Positions 18,287 to 27,888 of a DNA stretch of 64,000 nt are shown piece by piece. A program made the translations under genes and the position numbers. Each line of letters begins with the position of its first letter. Positions within the stretch are counted from its first letter, which is position 1. The notes beneath the pieces are model-generated. The model was not told the DNA's origin. It saw only the letters and a program-made list of their open reading frames with translations, and made no database searches. Source of the DNA: Lachnospiraceae bacterium (GTDB taxonomy: Bacteria; Bacillota; Clostridia; Lachnospirales; Lachnospiraceae); NCBI GenBank assembly GCA_022800815.1, contig JAAWRC010000015.1:18144-82143 (forward strand), written 5' to 3'.

Positions 18287-19222
18287 ATGATGAGACGGAT
18301 CAAATTAGTGGTGGCCTATGACGGCACCGATTACTGCGGCTTCCAGTTTCAGAAGAACGGTCCCACCATCGAGGCGGAGTTAAACCGGGCCCTCTCGGAG
18401 CTCACCGGGGAGGATGTCCGTGTGACGGGGGCCAGCAGGACGGATGCGGGTGTCCACGCCCTGGGAAATATCGCCGTGTTCAATACGGAGAGCCGGATCC
18501 CTGCGGAAAAATTCAGCTATGCCTTGAACAGCCGCCTGCCGGAGGACATCGCCGTCCAGTCTTCGGAGGAGGTTGCGGTTTCCTACCATCCTCGGAAATG
18601 CAATTCCGTGAAAACATATGAGTACCGGATCCTGAATCGGCGGTTCCCCGATCCCACCAGACGGCGAAACGCTGCCTTCTGCCACTGGCCTCTGGATGCG
18701 GAGCACATGCGGGCGGCGGCGGCTTATCTCGTGGGGGAGCATGATTTTGCAAGCTTCTGCTCGGCGGGGAGTCAGGCAGAGGACACGGTGCGCAGGCTCT
18801 ATGAGGCGTCCGTGACTAGGACGGGAGACCTCATCACCGTCCGCCTCTCCGGAAACGGTTTCCTCTATAATATGGTAAGAATCATTGCGGGAACCCTCAT
18901 GAGCATCGGCCAGGGGACCTTTCCCCCGGAGCACATGAGGGGAGTCTTAAACGCCAGGGACCGGCGGAGGGCGGGCGTGAAGGCGCCGGCCGAGGGGCTG
19001 ACCCTGATCTCCATCGTCCCGGCCGGGGAGCCGGAGCCTTACGAGCGGAACGTTAACGACTGGATCGATTATTCTCTGGACCGGACCGCTCTCCGCACGG
19101 AGGGGCGGATCACCATGACCATCCATCGATGTCTGGAGGGAGAGCGGGAGCGGATGATTGCCCATGCGAAAAAGCAGGCGTTCTGGGACGGGGCGGAGGA
19201 ATTTCTGGTACAAAACGGCTGA
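18287..19222 (+). CDS. truA: tRNA pseudouridine(38-40) synthase TruA
   Basis: VAYDGTDYCGFQFQ, GASRTDAGVHALGNIAVF, GNGFLYNMVRIIAGTL. Confidence 0.95.
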   Translation: MMRRIKLVVAYDGTDYCGFQFQKNGPTIEAELNRALSELTGEDVRVTGASRTDAGVHALGNIAVFNTESRIPAEKFSYALNSRLPEDIAVQSSEEVAVSYHPRKCNSVKTYEYRILNRRFPDPTRRRNAAFCHWPLDAEHMRAAAAYLVGEHDFASFCSAGSQAEDTVRRLYEASVTRTGDLITVRLSGNGFLYNMVRIIAGTLMSIGQGTFPPEHMRGVLNARDRRRAGVKAPAEGLTLISIVPAGEPEPYERNVNDWIDYSLDRTALRTEGRITMTIHRCLEGERERMIAHAKKQAFWDGAEEFLVQNG

Positions 19223-19258
19223 AGTGCGGCTGAAATGCGGAAACTCGGGAAAAATTGA

Positions 19259-19287
19259 TTGACACGCCCCGGAGAGTGTACTATAAT
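19259..19287 (+). promoter_or_regulatory. Sigma-A-type promoter of rplM-rpsI
   Basis: TTGACA (19259-19264), 17-bp spacer, TATAAT (19282-19287). Confidence 0.8.
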
Positions 19288-19449
19288 ATAAAAGCTGCGG
19301 CGCTTTCTTTGCGTCCAAAAACAGGTCTATTGACTGGCTGGTCAGGGAAAACCAAAGCCCCGGAGTTCCGGATCCGCCGTACAAATAGAGACAAGAATCA
19401 GCGTCGATATTAGAATCTTTGAAAGGTGAAATCCAAGGAGGTCAAACCA

Positions 19450-19878
19450 ATGAAAACATTTATGGCTAGCCCGTCAACCATTGAGAGAAAATGGTATGTC
19501 GTTGACGCTTCCGCATATACATTAGGACGTCTGGCATCTGAAGTCGCATCCGTCCTCAGAGGCAAGAACAAGCCCACGTTCACGCCCAACATGGATACCG
19601 GCGATTACGTGATCGTCGTGAACGCAGAGAAGGTCCAGGTTACCGGAAAGAAACTGGACCAGAAGATCTACTACAGACATTCCGAGTACGTTGGCGGCAT
19701 GAAGGAGACGACGCTTCGGGAGATGATGGCGAAGAAGCCGGAGAGAGTCATCGAACTGGCTGTGAAGGGAATGCTTCCCAAGGGACCTTTAGGCAGAGCG
19801 ATGTTCGGCAAGCTTCACGTGTACGCTGGCCCTGACCACAAGCAGCAGGCCCAGAAACCGGAAGTTCTGACATTTTAA
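19450..19878 (+). CDS. rplM: 50S ribosomal protein L13
   Basis: [42 protein letters not shown] before ATG at 19450. Confidence 0.97.
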   Translation: MKTFMASPSTIERKWYVVDASAYTLGRLASEVASVLRGKNKPTFTPNMDTGDYVIVVNAEKVQVTGKKLDQKIYYRHSEYVGGMKETTLREMMAKKPERVIELAVKGMLPKGPLGRAMFGKLHVYAGPDHKQQAQKPEVLTF

Positions 19879-19907
19879 TCGAAAGGTACTGAAAGGAGGA
19901 AATTACA

Positions 19908-20300
19908 GTGGCTAATTCAAAATTCTACGGAACAGGCAGAAGGAAAAAATCGATCGCAAGAGTTTATCTGTCTGCCGGCACAGGAAAGATCACCATCAAC
20001 AAGAGAGACATAGATGATTACTTTGGCCTTGAGACTCTGAAGGTCGTGGTTCGTCAGCCCTTCACCGCAACCGAGACCGAGGGCAAGTTCGACGTCATGG
20101 TAAACGTTCACGGCGGCGGCTTCACCGGCCAGGCCGGAGCCATCCGTCACGGCATCTCCAGAGCCCTCCTGCAGGCGGATGCGGAGTATCGTCCCGCCCT
20201 CAAGAAGGCAGGTTACCTGACCCGCGACCCTCGTATGAAGGAGAGAAAGAAATACGGTCTCAAAGCCGCAAGACGTGCGCCTCAGTTCTCGAAGAGATAA
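19908..20300 (+). CDS. rpsI: 30S ribosomal protein S9 (GTG start)
   Basis: [15 protein letters not shown]...[20 protein letters not shown]...[16 protein letters not shown]. Confidence 0.97.
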   Translation: MANSKFYGTGRRKKSIARVYLSAGTGKITINKRDIDDYFGLETLKVVVRQPFTATETEGKFDVMVNVHGGGFTGQAGAIRHGISRALLQADAEYRPALKKAGYLTRDPRMKERKKYGLKAARRAPQFSKR

Positions 20301-20545
20301 CTGTAAGACCATTAAAGAAACTAGTGAAGCCCTTGAAAGTCCGGTGTTTTCACAATGTCATTAACTTAAGGAATCTTTTGCATTTTGAATTGTAAAAGAT
20401 TCCTTTTTTGAGTGTTTTTAAATAAAGATTATATTTTACAGGACATTGCGGGGAATAAAAGACTTAAACCTTGCCATTTGTTTCGCTTCCCGATATAATA
20501 AAGGAAAGAAAAATCTGCATGAGGACAGCGGAGAGGGGGAATTTG

Positions 20546-21739
20546 ATGAAACGGGTATTTCTGATCGTGCTGGACAGCGTCGGCATCGGGGAAATGCCGG
20601 ATGCGGGGGAGTACGGGGACGAGGGCAGCAACACGCTCCGGGCCTGTGTGAAGAGCGACCGGTACTCCGTGCCCAATCTGGAAAGGCTGGGGCTCGGTGC
20701 CATAGACGGCGTGAGGGATTGGTATCCGAGGTCTGCGGGGGAGGCGGCCGGATATGCGGGAGCGGTCGGTCGGCTTAAGGAAGCTTCCAGGGGGAAGGAT
20801 ACGACCACCGGTCACTGGGAGATCGCCGGGCTGGTCTCTGAGACTCCCATGCCGCTCTTCCCGGAGGGGTTTCCCAGAGAGCTTCTGGACGAATTTGAGA
20901 GGCGGACCGGGAGGGGAATCCTCTGCAATCGGCCCTACTCCGGGACGGACGCCATCCGGGATTTCGGGGAGGAGCACATGAGGACGGGGGCTTTGATCGT
21001 CTATACGTCGGCGGACAGCGTCTTTCAGGTGGCGGCCCACGAGTCGGTGGTTCCCGTGGAAGAACTGTATCGGATCTGCGAGACGGCCAGGGAACTCTGC
21101 GTTGGGAAATTCGGCGTGGGCCGGGTGATCGCCAGACCCTTTGAGGGGGAACCGGGGAGTTTTAGGCGGACCGAGCGGCGCCATGACTTTTCCCTGCTTC
21201 CGCCAAAGGACACCATGCTGGACGTCCTGCTTGCGGGCGGGAAGGAAGTTTTGGCGGTGGGGAAGATCAACGACATTTTTGCGGGAAAGGGCATCGGGGA
21301 GTTCGTCCGCACGTCGGGGAATGCCGACGGGATCGACAGGACCATCGAGTACATGAAGCGGGATTTTGAGGGGCTCTGCTTTACGAACCTGGTGGACTAT
21401 GACATGCTCTACGGACACCGCAACGACGTGGACGGCTATGCGGAGGCGCTGACGTATTTTGACGGACGGCTTCCGGAGCTGCTCGCACTTCTCGGGGAGG
21501 AGGACGTTCTGATGATCACGGCAGACCATGGCTGCGACCCCTCGACGCCCTCCACCGACCATTCCAGGGAATACGTCCCCCTGGTGATGGCGGGGGGGCC
21601 CATAAAGGCGGGGGCCGGCATTGGGACCAGGGAGACCTTCGCCGATATCGGCGCCACGATCCTGGATTATTTTGGCCTGAAAGGCGGGATTTCCGGGAAG
21701 AGCTTCCTGAAAGAAATCTGTGATTCCCATATTTTATAG
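20546..21739 (+). CDS. deoB: Phosphopentomutase
   Basis: KRVFLIVLDSVGIGEMPDA, DTTTGHWEIAG, TADHGCDPSTPSTDHSREYVPL. Confidence 0.95.
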   Translation: MKRVFLIVLDSVGIGEMPDAGEYGDEGSNTLRACVKSDRYSVPNLERLGLGAIDGVRDWYPRSAGEAAGYAGAVGRLKEASRGKDTTTGHWEIAGLVSETPMPLFPEGFPRELLDEFERRTGRGILCNRPYSGTDAIRDFGEEHMRTGALIVYTSADSVFQVAAHESVVPVEELYRICETARELCVGKFGVGRVIARPFEGEPGSFRRTERRHDFSLLPPKDTMLDVLLAGGKEVLAVGKINDIFAGKGIGEFVRTSGNADGIDRTIEYMKRDFEGLCFTNLVDYDMLYGHRNDVDGYAEALTYFDGRLPELLALLGEEDVLMITADHGCDPSTPSTDHSREYVPLVMAGGPIKAGAGIGTRETFADIGATILDYFGLKGGISGKSFLKEICDSHIL

Positions 21740-21748
21740 GAAAAAAAC

Positions 21749-21798
21749 GACAAGATCTGCCACCATGCGGGGAAAAATCCGGTGCGGCAGGTCTTGTC
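21749..21798. terminator. Hairpin between convergent deoB and the DtxR-family gene
   Basis: GACAAGATCTGCC ... GGCAGGTCTTGTC inverted repeat, A-rich on the left flank. Confidence 0.6.
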
Positions 21799-21894
21799 AG
21801 ATTCTTTGCGCCTCCCTCGAAGGGCGCTCGGTGAACGGCGGGCAGCTTTGCCGTTTGCCATGCGTGCGGGAGCGCATGAAGAGATATGTAACCG

Positions 21895-22263
21895 TCATTT
21901 CGGGCCGGCCACGTGTTTTTTGATGGCGGCAAAGGTTTCGGCGCTGATGACGTGCTCGATCCGGCAGGCGTCCTCCCTGGCGGTTTTTTCCGATATGCCG
22001 ATCTGAATGAACCAGTCGGAGAGCAGGGTGTGCCGTTCGTAGATGGTCTCTGCGATCCGGCGGCCGGATTCCGTGAGGGTGATGTAGCCGTCACCGTCCA
22101 CAAGAATGTGCCCGGCGTTTCTCAGGTTTTTCATGGCGACGCTGACGCTGGGTTTGGAAAACTCCAGTTCGTTGGCGATGTCGATGGAGCGAACATTGCC
22201 GTTTTTCTGACTCAGAATTAAAATAGTTTCCAGATAATTTTCAGCGGATTCGCGAATTTTCAT
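21895..22263 (-). CDS. DtxR/MntR-family metal-dependent transcriptional regulator
   Basis: MKIRESAENYLETILILSQKNGNVRSIDIANELEFSKPSVSVAMKNLR; CRIEHVIS metal-site region. Confidence 0.9.
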   Translation of the reverse strand: MKIRESAENYLETILILSQKNGNVRSIDIANELEFSKPSVSVAMKNLRNAGHILVDGDGYITLTESGRRIAETIYERHTLLSDWFIQIGISEKTAREDACRIEHVISAETFAAIKKHVAGPK

Positions 22264-22440
22264 TCAGTTACCCTCCCCTTCCGAGCGTTTGATTGCCCTA
22301 TAGTATAGCATAAATGCCGGGATCTTGCAATGGCAGACAATTGTGCGTGATTCAAACACAATAATTATGTTCTATACAAATCGACGGTTTTGTGGTATAC
22401 TAATATGATACTTTTTTGAGAGATATGGGATGGAATTTAT

Positions 22441-24174
22441 ATGTGGAGCAGACGGGAACTGAAACGAGGCAGCAGAGGCATCATGAAAAAGCATTACTGG
22501 CGGGTGGTTGCCATCTGCTTCATCGTGGCCTTTTTGTCGGGCAGCAGCAATGACACCTTTTCGGCGGTGTTTTTTTATGACTCCTCCAAGGAGGCGATCG
22601 ACGCAGTCCAGGAGAATACGGTTTTTGACATCAATGACATTCAGGAGAAGAAGCCTCTGGATTACCTTCTGGAGAAGTTTGAAAAGAGGAGTGAGGAGGA
22701 GCGGGAGGTTATGGAGCGGAGCCCTTACAAGGAGGGGGTGTTCTCCGCCATCTTCAACCGGGCGGTGGCGACCGGTTCCGTTTTTTCCGGCATCATCGCT
22801 CTGTTTTTGGACCCGATCCTGGAGGGGGCGTGGCTGTCCCTCATTTCTGCGGCGGCCGGTGCGGCCCTTCTGTTTTTCTGGTGGCTTCTGGTGCGGAACA
22901 TTCTCCAGGTGGGGAGCTGCCGTTTTTTCCTGGAGAGTCATACCTATAAAAATACAAGGGGGAACCGGATCTTCTTCCTATACAAGGTGGGGCGCACGTG
23001 GCGGGTGGCCCTGATCATGCTTCGGAAATTCCTCTACCATTGGCTATGGTCCCTGACGATCGTCGGAGGCTGGATCAAGGGCTATTCCTATCTGATGGTG
23101 CCCTATCTGGCGGCAGAAAATCCGGATCTGAAGGGCGGGGAGGCCATCCGTGTTTCCAGGCAGATGATGAAGGGGAATAAGTGGCGGGCCTTTCTCCTGG
23201 ACTGCTCCTTTTTGGGCTGGCATCTGTTGAGCTTTCTCACCCTGGGGCTGGTCGACGTCCTCTATGCGAATCCCTACAAGGCCGGGGCCAGGGCGGAGCT
23301 TTACCTGGCCCTCAGGGAACGGGCGTTGGAGGAGGAGGCGGGGTACTGTCACGTGTTCACGGACGCTTTCCTGACCCGTCCGCCGAAGGAGGAAGAGCTC
23401 CGGGCGGCATTTTTGCGGGAGGCCGTCCTGGAGGAGGGGCCCGACTGGAAGGCGCAGCGGGAGAATGTCCGGAAAGCGGACTTCGACGTGCTGGAGGAAT
23501 ATCCGGCAATCCTCTTCACGCTTCCCGAGGAACTCCGCATCAAACGGCCGGGGATCGATTATCACTGCAAGTATGGGATTACGGGGATCATCCTGTTGTT
23601 TTTCATCTTCTCCTTTGCGGGCTGGTGCTGGGAGGTGGGGCTCCACATGGTCCAGAGCGGGGAGTTCGTCAACCGGGGCGTGTTCCACGGGCCCTGGCTT
23701 CCCATCTACGGCTCGGGAGGAGTCCTGGTGCTGGTGGTCCTTGGGAAGCTGCGGGACCGTCCGGTGGCCACCTTCTTTATGACGGTCCTGCTCTGCGGCA
23801 TCGTGGAATATGTGACCAGTTGGGGGTTGGAGCAGATGTACGGGGTTCGCTGGTGGGATTACAGCGGCTATTTCCTTCAGCTAAACGGACGAGTCTGTGC
23901 GGAGGGGCTTCTGGTGTTCGGCCTGGGCGGCTGTGCGTTCATCTACATTCTGGCACCTCTGATGATGGAGCACGGAATCCGGCGCCTGTCCATGAAGGTG
24001 CGGCTTCTTCTGTGCGCCCTGCTCCTGGTCCTGTTTGCGTTGGATTTCTGGTACTCCAGGGAGGCACCCAACAGCGGGGAGGGTATCAGCGGCCGGAGGG
24101 AGACGTTTTTTCAGGCGGATTCCTCCGGGGGAGTCCGGACAGAAGGAACCAGGCAAAGAGGATGCTGCCTTTGA
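22441..24174 (+). CDS. DUF975-like membrane protein with C-terminal putative ABC-transporter type IV (CmpB-like) domain
   Basis: N-terminal DUF975-like helices; C-terminal FSFAGWCWEVGLHMVQSGEFVNRGVFHGPWLPIYGSGG...EYVTSWGLEQMYGVRWWDYS. Confidence 0.75.
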   Translation: MWSRRELKRGSRGIMKKHYWRVVAICFIVAFLSGSSNDTFSAVFFYDSSKEAIDAVQENTVFDINDIQEKKPLDYLLEKFEKRSEEEREVMERSPYKEGVFSAIFNRAVATGSVFSGIIALFLDPILEGAWLSLISAAAGAALLFFWWLLVRNILQVGSCRFFLESHTYKNTRGNRIFFLYKVGRTWRVALIMLRKFLYHWLWSLTIVGGWIKGYSYLMVPYLAAENPDLKGGEAIRVSRQMMKGNKWRAFLLDCSFLGWHLLSFLTLGLVDVLYANPYKAGARAELYLALRERALEEEAGYCHVFTDAFLTRPPKEEELRAAFLREAVLEEGPDWKAQRENVRKADFDVLEEYPAILFTLPEELRIKRPGIDYHCKYGITGIILLFFIFSFAGWCWEVGLHMVQSGEFVNRGVFHGPWLPIYGSGGVLVLVVLGKLRDRPVATFFMTVLLCGIVEYVTSWGLEQMYGVRWWDYSGYFLQLNGRVCAEGLLVFGLGGCAFIYILAPLMMEHGIRRLSMKVRLLLCALLLVLFALDFWYSREAPNSGEGISGRRETFFQADSSGGVRTEGTRQRGCCL

Positions 24175-25459
24175 ATATGCTGGAAACGGTGATGCTCCAC
24201 CAGATGCCGTCAAGCCCCAGGGGGGTTTTCGTGAGGACCATGGCGGCCGGGATCCGGATGGAGGTGAAGAGGATGCCCACCAGGGAAGGCGGCAGGGTCC
24301 TTCCCAGGCCGGAGAAGGCGCCGGCGGTGGTGATCTCCACGCACATGAAAAGCTGGGAGAGACTTAAGATCTTCAGGTACTGGACGCCCATGGGGAGGAC
24401 TTCGGCATCCGGGATGAAGAACCGGAAAATGGGAGCCGGCAGGGTGAAGAGGACCAGGTTGCAGAACAGTCCCCAGAGGACGATGACGGTCATGGAGACG
24501 CAGTAGCCCTTCCGGATGCGGGAATGGTTCCCGGCCCCGAAATTCTGGGCGACAAAGGCGTTGACCGCAGCGGAGAAGCCCTCCGCAGTCATCCAGGAGA
24601 TGGATTCGATCTGACTGCCGACCTTCTGGACCGCCACGGCGGCATCGCCCCAGCCGGCGATCATTCTCGCAATGCACATGGAAATGGCGGAGAAGGCCAT
24701 GTTCTGGAGCGAGGAGGGAAGGCCGATACGGACAATGGCCAGAACCCGGCGGCGGTCCGGCTTTTGGAGGAGTCTAATACCGGAAAAGAGCAGTGGTTCC
24801 CGCCGGGCGCAGAGGAAGAACAGGAGGAACACGAAGGCCTGGGATCCCACCGTGGCGGCGGCGGCTCCGGCCACTCCCATGGCGGGTACGGGACCGGGGC
24901 CGAAAATGAGGAGCGGGTCCAGCAGGATGTTCAGGGCCATGCCGGCGGCGTTGGCCAGAAAGGGCGTCCTGCTGTTTCCCATGGCGGTGAAGAGCCTGGT
25001 GAGAATCTGGTTCAGAATGGGAAAGATCACGAGGCCGCAGGTGATGACCAGGTAGAGCCTGGCATCCGCAATGACGGAGGCGGAATTCAGACGGAAAAAC
25101 CCGATCAGCGGCCGGTTCATGAGGACGCAGAAGAGCCCGAAGAGAACGGAGAGGGAGAGGCCCATCTGGATGGAGATTCGGGCGTAGGAGGCGGCTTCCT
25201 CCCGATCCCCCGCCCCCAATTTCTGGGCGACCAGGATCTGCCCGCCGGTGCTGGCGACGAGACCGAGTCCCAGGGACAGCCAGGAGAACATGCCGGAAGC
25301 GCCCACGGCGGCCACGGCCCCCGCGCTCAGGCGGCCGATCCAGATCATGTCGGTTAAGTTGTAGGCCATCTGCACCAGGGAGGTGAGCATGATGGGAAGC
25401 GCCAGGGAGGCGAGGGCGGGAAAGATCTTGCCCTCCAGCAGGTCCACGTTTCGTTTCAT
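24086..25459 (-). CDS. MATE family efflux transporter
   Basis: LALPIMLTSLVQMAYNLTDMIWIGRLSAGAVAAVGASG; multiple TM segments. Confidence 0.92.
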   Translation of the reverse strand: MKRNVDLLEGKIFPALASLALPIMLTSLVQMAYNLTDMIWIGRLSAGAVAAVGASGMFSWLSLGLGLVASTGGQILVAQKLGAGDREEAASYARISIQMGLSLSVLFGLFCVLMNRPLIGFFRLNSASVIADARLYLVITCGLVIFPILNQILTRLFTAMGNSRTPFLANAAGMALNILLDPLLIFGPGPVPAMGVAGAAAATVGSQAFVFLLFFLCARREPLLFSGIRLLQKPDRRRVLAIVRIGLPSSLQNMAFSAISMCIARMIAGWGDAAVAVQKVGSQIESISWMTAEGFSAAVNAFVAQNFGAGNHSRIRKGYCVSMTVIVLWGLFCNLVLFTLPAPIFRFFIPDAEVLPMGVQYLKILSLSQLFMCVEITTAGAFSGLGRTLPPSLVGILFTSIRIPAAMVLTKTPLGLDGIWWSITVSSIFKGSILFAWFLLSGLPRRNPPEKTSPSGR

Positions 25460-25539
25460 GAGAGGGTCTCCTTTTGTATGTAATAGACTTTTGCATGTAA
25501 TAGATTAGATTGTAGCAAATCGGAGGGGAAATGGCAACG

Positions 25540-25783
25540 GATACTTTTCTTGAGTTTCCGTATTTTGTATTGTCGAGAGAAATACGGAAGAAAAGCGGTT
25601 CTTTTCACGCCGAAACACGCTTCCGCTCTTGAAAGCTCGTAGCGGTACTTAGAGCCTTCCTTCGCTTAGGCTCGGAACGCTCTAAGTACCGACGGCTTTC
25701 AAATGGTTTCGGCTTAGAAAAAACCGTTTTTCTTCCTGACTTTCCAAGCAAAATGCAAAATATGGAAAATCAAGATACTTTTC
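25540..25783. mobile_element. MITE-like non-coding inverted-repeat element, 224 bp, flanked by 10-bp direct repeats
   Basis: GATACTTTTC at 25540-25549 and 25774-25783; between them termini TTGAGTTTCCGTATTTT / TTGATTTTCCATATTTT (right end reverse-complemented) and near full-length imperfect palindromy including GGTACTTAGAGC/GCTCTAAGTACC. Confidence 0.7.
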
Positions 25784-25810
25784 GATTCGGGATAGAAAGG
25801 GGAGACTTGA

Positions 25811-26983
25811 ATGGAGGAACAGACCGTGGAGGGGCGGGAACGGAGCAGGGTGGTGCTGGCGTACTGCGACTCCTATGAGGAGGAGGCGGTGTATCAGGCC
25901 CTTAAGGCGGGGGTGGAGGCCCTGGGGGGCATGGCGGCCTTTGTCAGACCGGAGGAGAAGGCGCTCTTAAAGCCGAACCTGGTGCGCAGGGCAAAGCTTT
26001 CCAGGGCCGTGGTGACCCACCCGGCGGTCATGGGGGCGGCAGCCAGGCTCCTTAGGGAGGCAGGGGTGCGAAAGATCACGGCGGGAGACTCCTGCGGAGT
26101 GGGGCAGGCGACGGCGGCGGCCGCCGCCGTGGGAATGGACGCAGTCCTGGAGCGGTATCAGGTTCCCCTGGTGGATTTTACCGGAGCGGGGGAGGTTTCC
26201 TATGAGAAGGGCGTGCAGGCGAAGCGCTTCTTTTTGTCGAGGGAGGTCCTGGAGGCGGATGCCATCATCAATGTCTGCAAGATGAAGACCCACGCCCTGG
26301 AGCGGGTCACGGGAGCCGTGAAAAACATGTACGGCTGCGTCCACGGCCTTCACAAGGCGAAGGGACACACCCTCTATCCCAGCGCCGACAGCTTTGCGAG
26401 GATGCTCACGGACCTGAACCGGTTTCTTGCGCCGAGGCTTTACATCATGGACGGGATCGTGGCCATGGAGGGGAACGGCCCCACCTCCGGCGACCCGGTT
26501 CCCATGAACGTATTGCTGCTGTCCCGGGACCCGGTGGCCCTGGACGGTGTCTTCTGCCGTCTGATCAATCTGAAACCGGAGCTGGTGCCGACCAATTACC
26601 ATGGAGAAAAGCTGGGACTCGGCGTCTGGCAGGAGGAGCGGGTGGAGCTTGTCCTGGCGGCGGACGGGGAGACTGCCGAGATTTCCATGGGGGAGGCGGC
26701 AAGGAGGTTCGGCAAGGCGGACTTTGTCGTGGACAGAAGCCGGGTCAGGAGCGATTTCTGGGTGAAAATGGGCCGGTTTTTCAATGTGTTTCAGAAGAAG
26801 CCCTACGTGGACGGGGAAAAATGCGTGAAGTGCGGCGTCTGCGTGGAGAGCTGCCCGGTGGAGGGAAAGGCCCTTGCCTTTAAAAACGGACGGAAAGAGC
26901 CCCCGGTGTATGATTATAAGAAGTGTCTCCGCTGCTTCTGCTGTCAGGAGATGTGCCCTCACAAGGCCATCAAGGTGCGGTGA
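25811..26983 (+). CDS. DUF362 protein with C-terminal 2x[4Fe-4S] ferredoxin domain
   Basis: LKPNLVRRAKLSRAVVTHPAVMGA; CVKCGVCVESCP and CLRCFCCQEMCP. Confidence 0.85.
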   Translation: MEEQTVEGRERSRVVLAYCDSYEEEAVYQALKAGVEALGGMAAFVRPEEKALLKPNLVRRAKLSRAVVTHPAVMGAAARLLREAGVRKITAGDSCGVGQATAAAAAVGMDAVLERYQVPLVDFTGAGEVSYEKGVQAKRFFLSREVLEADAIINVCKMKTHALERVTGAVKNMYGCVHGLHKAKGHTLYPSADSFARMLTDLNRFLAPRLYIMDGIVAMEGNGPTSGDPVPMNVLLLSRDPVALDGVFCRLINLKPELVPTNYHGEKLGLGVWQEERVELVLAADGETAEISMGEAARRFGKADFVVDRSRVRSDFWVKMGRFFNVFQKKPYVDGEKCVKCGVCVESCPVEGKALAFKNGRKEPPVYDYKKCLRCFCCQEMCPHKAIKVR

Positions 26984-26990
26984 GGGCCGC

Positions 26991-27755
26991 TTAGGGGAGC
27001 CGGAGGCTGTCTGCGATCGCAGCTTTCACGTTTGCGTCCGGAAAGGAGGAGCCCTTTTGGATCCATTCCAGCCAGTCGAAGCGGGAGAGGACCTCCTCGT
27101 CGGTAAGTGAATACTGTTTCTGCCAGTTCCGGAGGATCTCGGGGGAAACGCCCATGCAGGCGGTATGATAATATCTCAGGATGGAGTTTTCCCGGCTCTC
27201 CAAAAGGGACTTCCGCTCCGTCCGCAAGGCTTCCCAGTCGGCCACGGAGCCTATTTTCGCAAGGAGCGGGAGGATGTGATCTTCAAAGTCCGATCGGATC
27301 TGCTCAAGGATTCGCTCCACTGGCTCGTCTTTTGGAAGATAGTTCTGATATCCGTCGATCTGATACATGTCCGCCCTGTGGAAGGGGGTGAGCAGGCCGG
27401 CGCATGGGAGAAAATCTCGTTGTAAAAGGTCCGTGCCCTGATTGTGGATCCACTGTCTGGAAAGCTCGTCTTTCATGTCGTCCGCTTTCGAGGCGCTGAA
27501 ATGGAACCGGAAGGCACAGCCGGTCACGGAACAGTTGTTTATGGAATTGTGCAGATGGACGAAGAGCCAGCCGTCGGAGAGCTCCTTCCACCAGTCCGTG
27601 CGCTTTGTCCGAAATCCGGCTTCTTTCAACAGCGGTTTCACTACGGCCTTAATGACCAGGTCCCGCTTCTTTCCGGGCGGCATGCTGACCTCTTTTTCTT
27701 TCTGCTTCTGGTAATTCCAAAGCTCTGTCTCTGTCATGTCATATATGCTTTTCAT
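26991..27755 (-). CDS. DUF4304-like protein
   Basis: VVKPLLKEAGFRTKRTDWWKELSDGWLFVHLHNSINN; RBS AGGAGG before ATG at 27755. Confidence 0.6.
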   Translation of the reverse strand: MKSIYDMTETELWNYQKQKEKEVSMPPGKKRDLVIKAVVKPLLKEAGFRTKRTDWWKELSDGWLFVHLHNSINNCSVTGCAFRFHFSASKADDMKDELSRQWIHNQGTDLLQRDFLPCAGLLTPFHRADMYQIDGYQNYLPKDEPVERILEQIRSDFEDHILPLLAKIGSVADWEALRTERKSLLESRENSILRYYHTACMGVSPEILRNWQKQYSLTDEEVLSRFDWLEWIQKGSSFPDANVKAAIADSLRLP

Positions 27756-27888
27756 GGCGACCTCCTGTTTCTTCCAGTATAGCGTGCGAAATGCCGCAGG
27801 GCAAGAGGGAGGGGGAAATACCGGCAGAAGGATGGCGGACCGTTTGCTGCCGGAGTCCGGGCATGGCGTGGGGGGAAACGTCCGGAGG

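Noticed and set aside
23181-24506. 441-aa plus-strand ORF
   Set aside because: Out-of-frame overlap with the DUF975/CmpB-like membrane protein and antisense to MATE; composition not protein-like.
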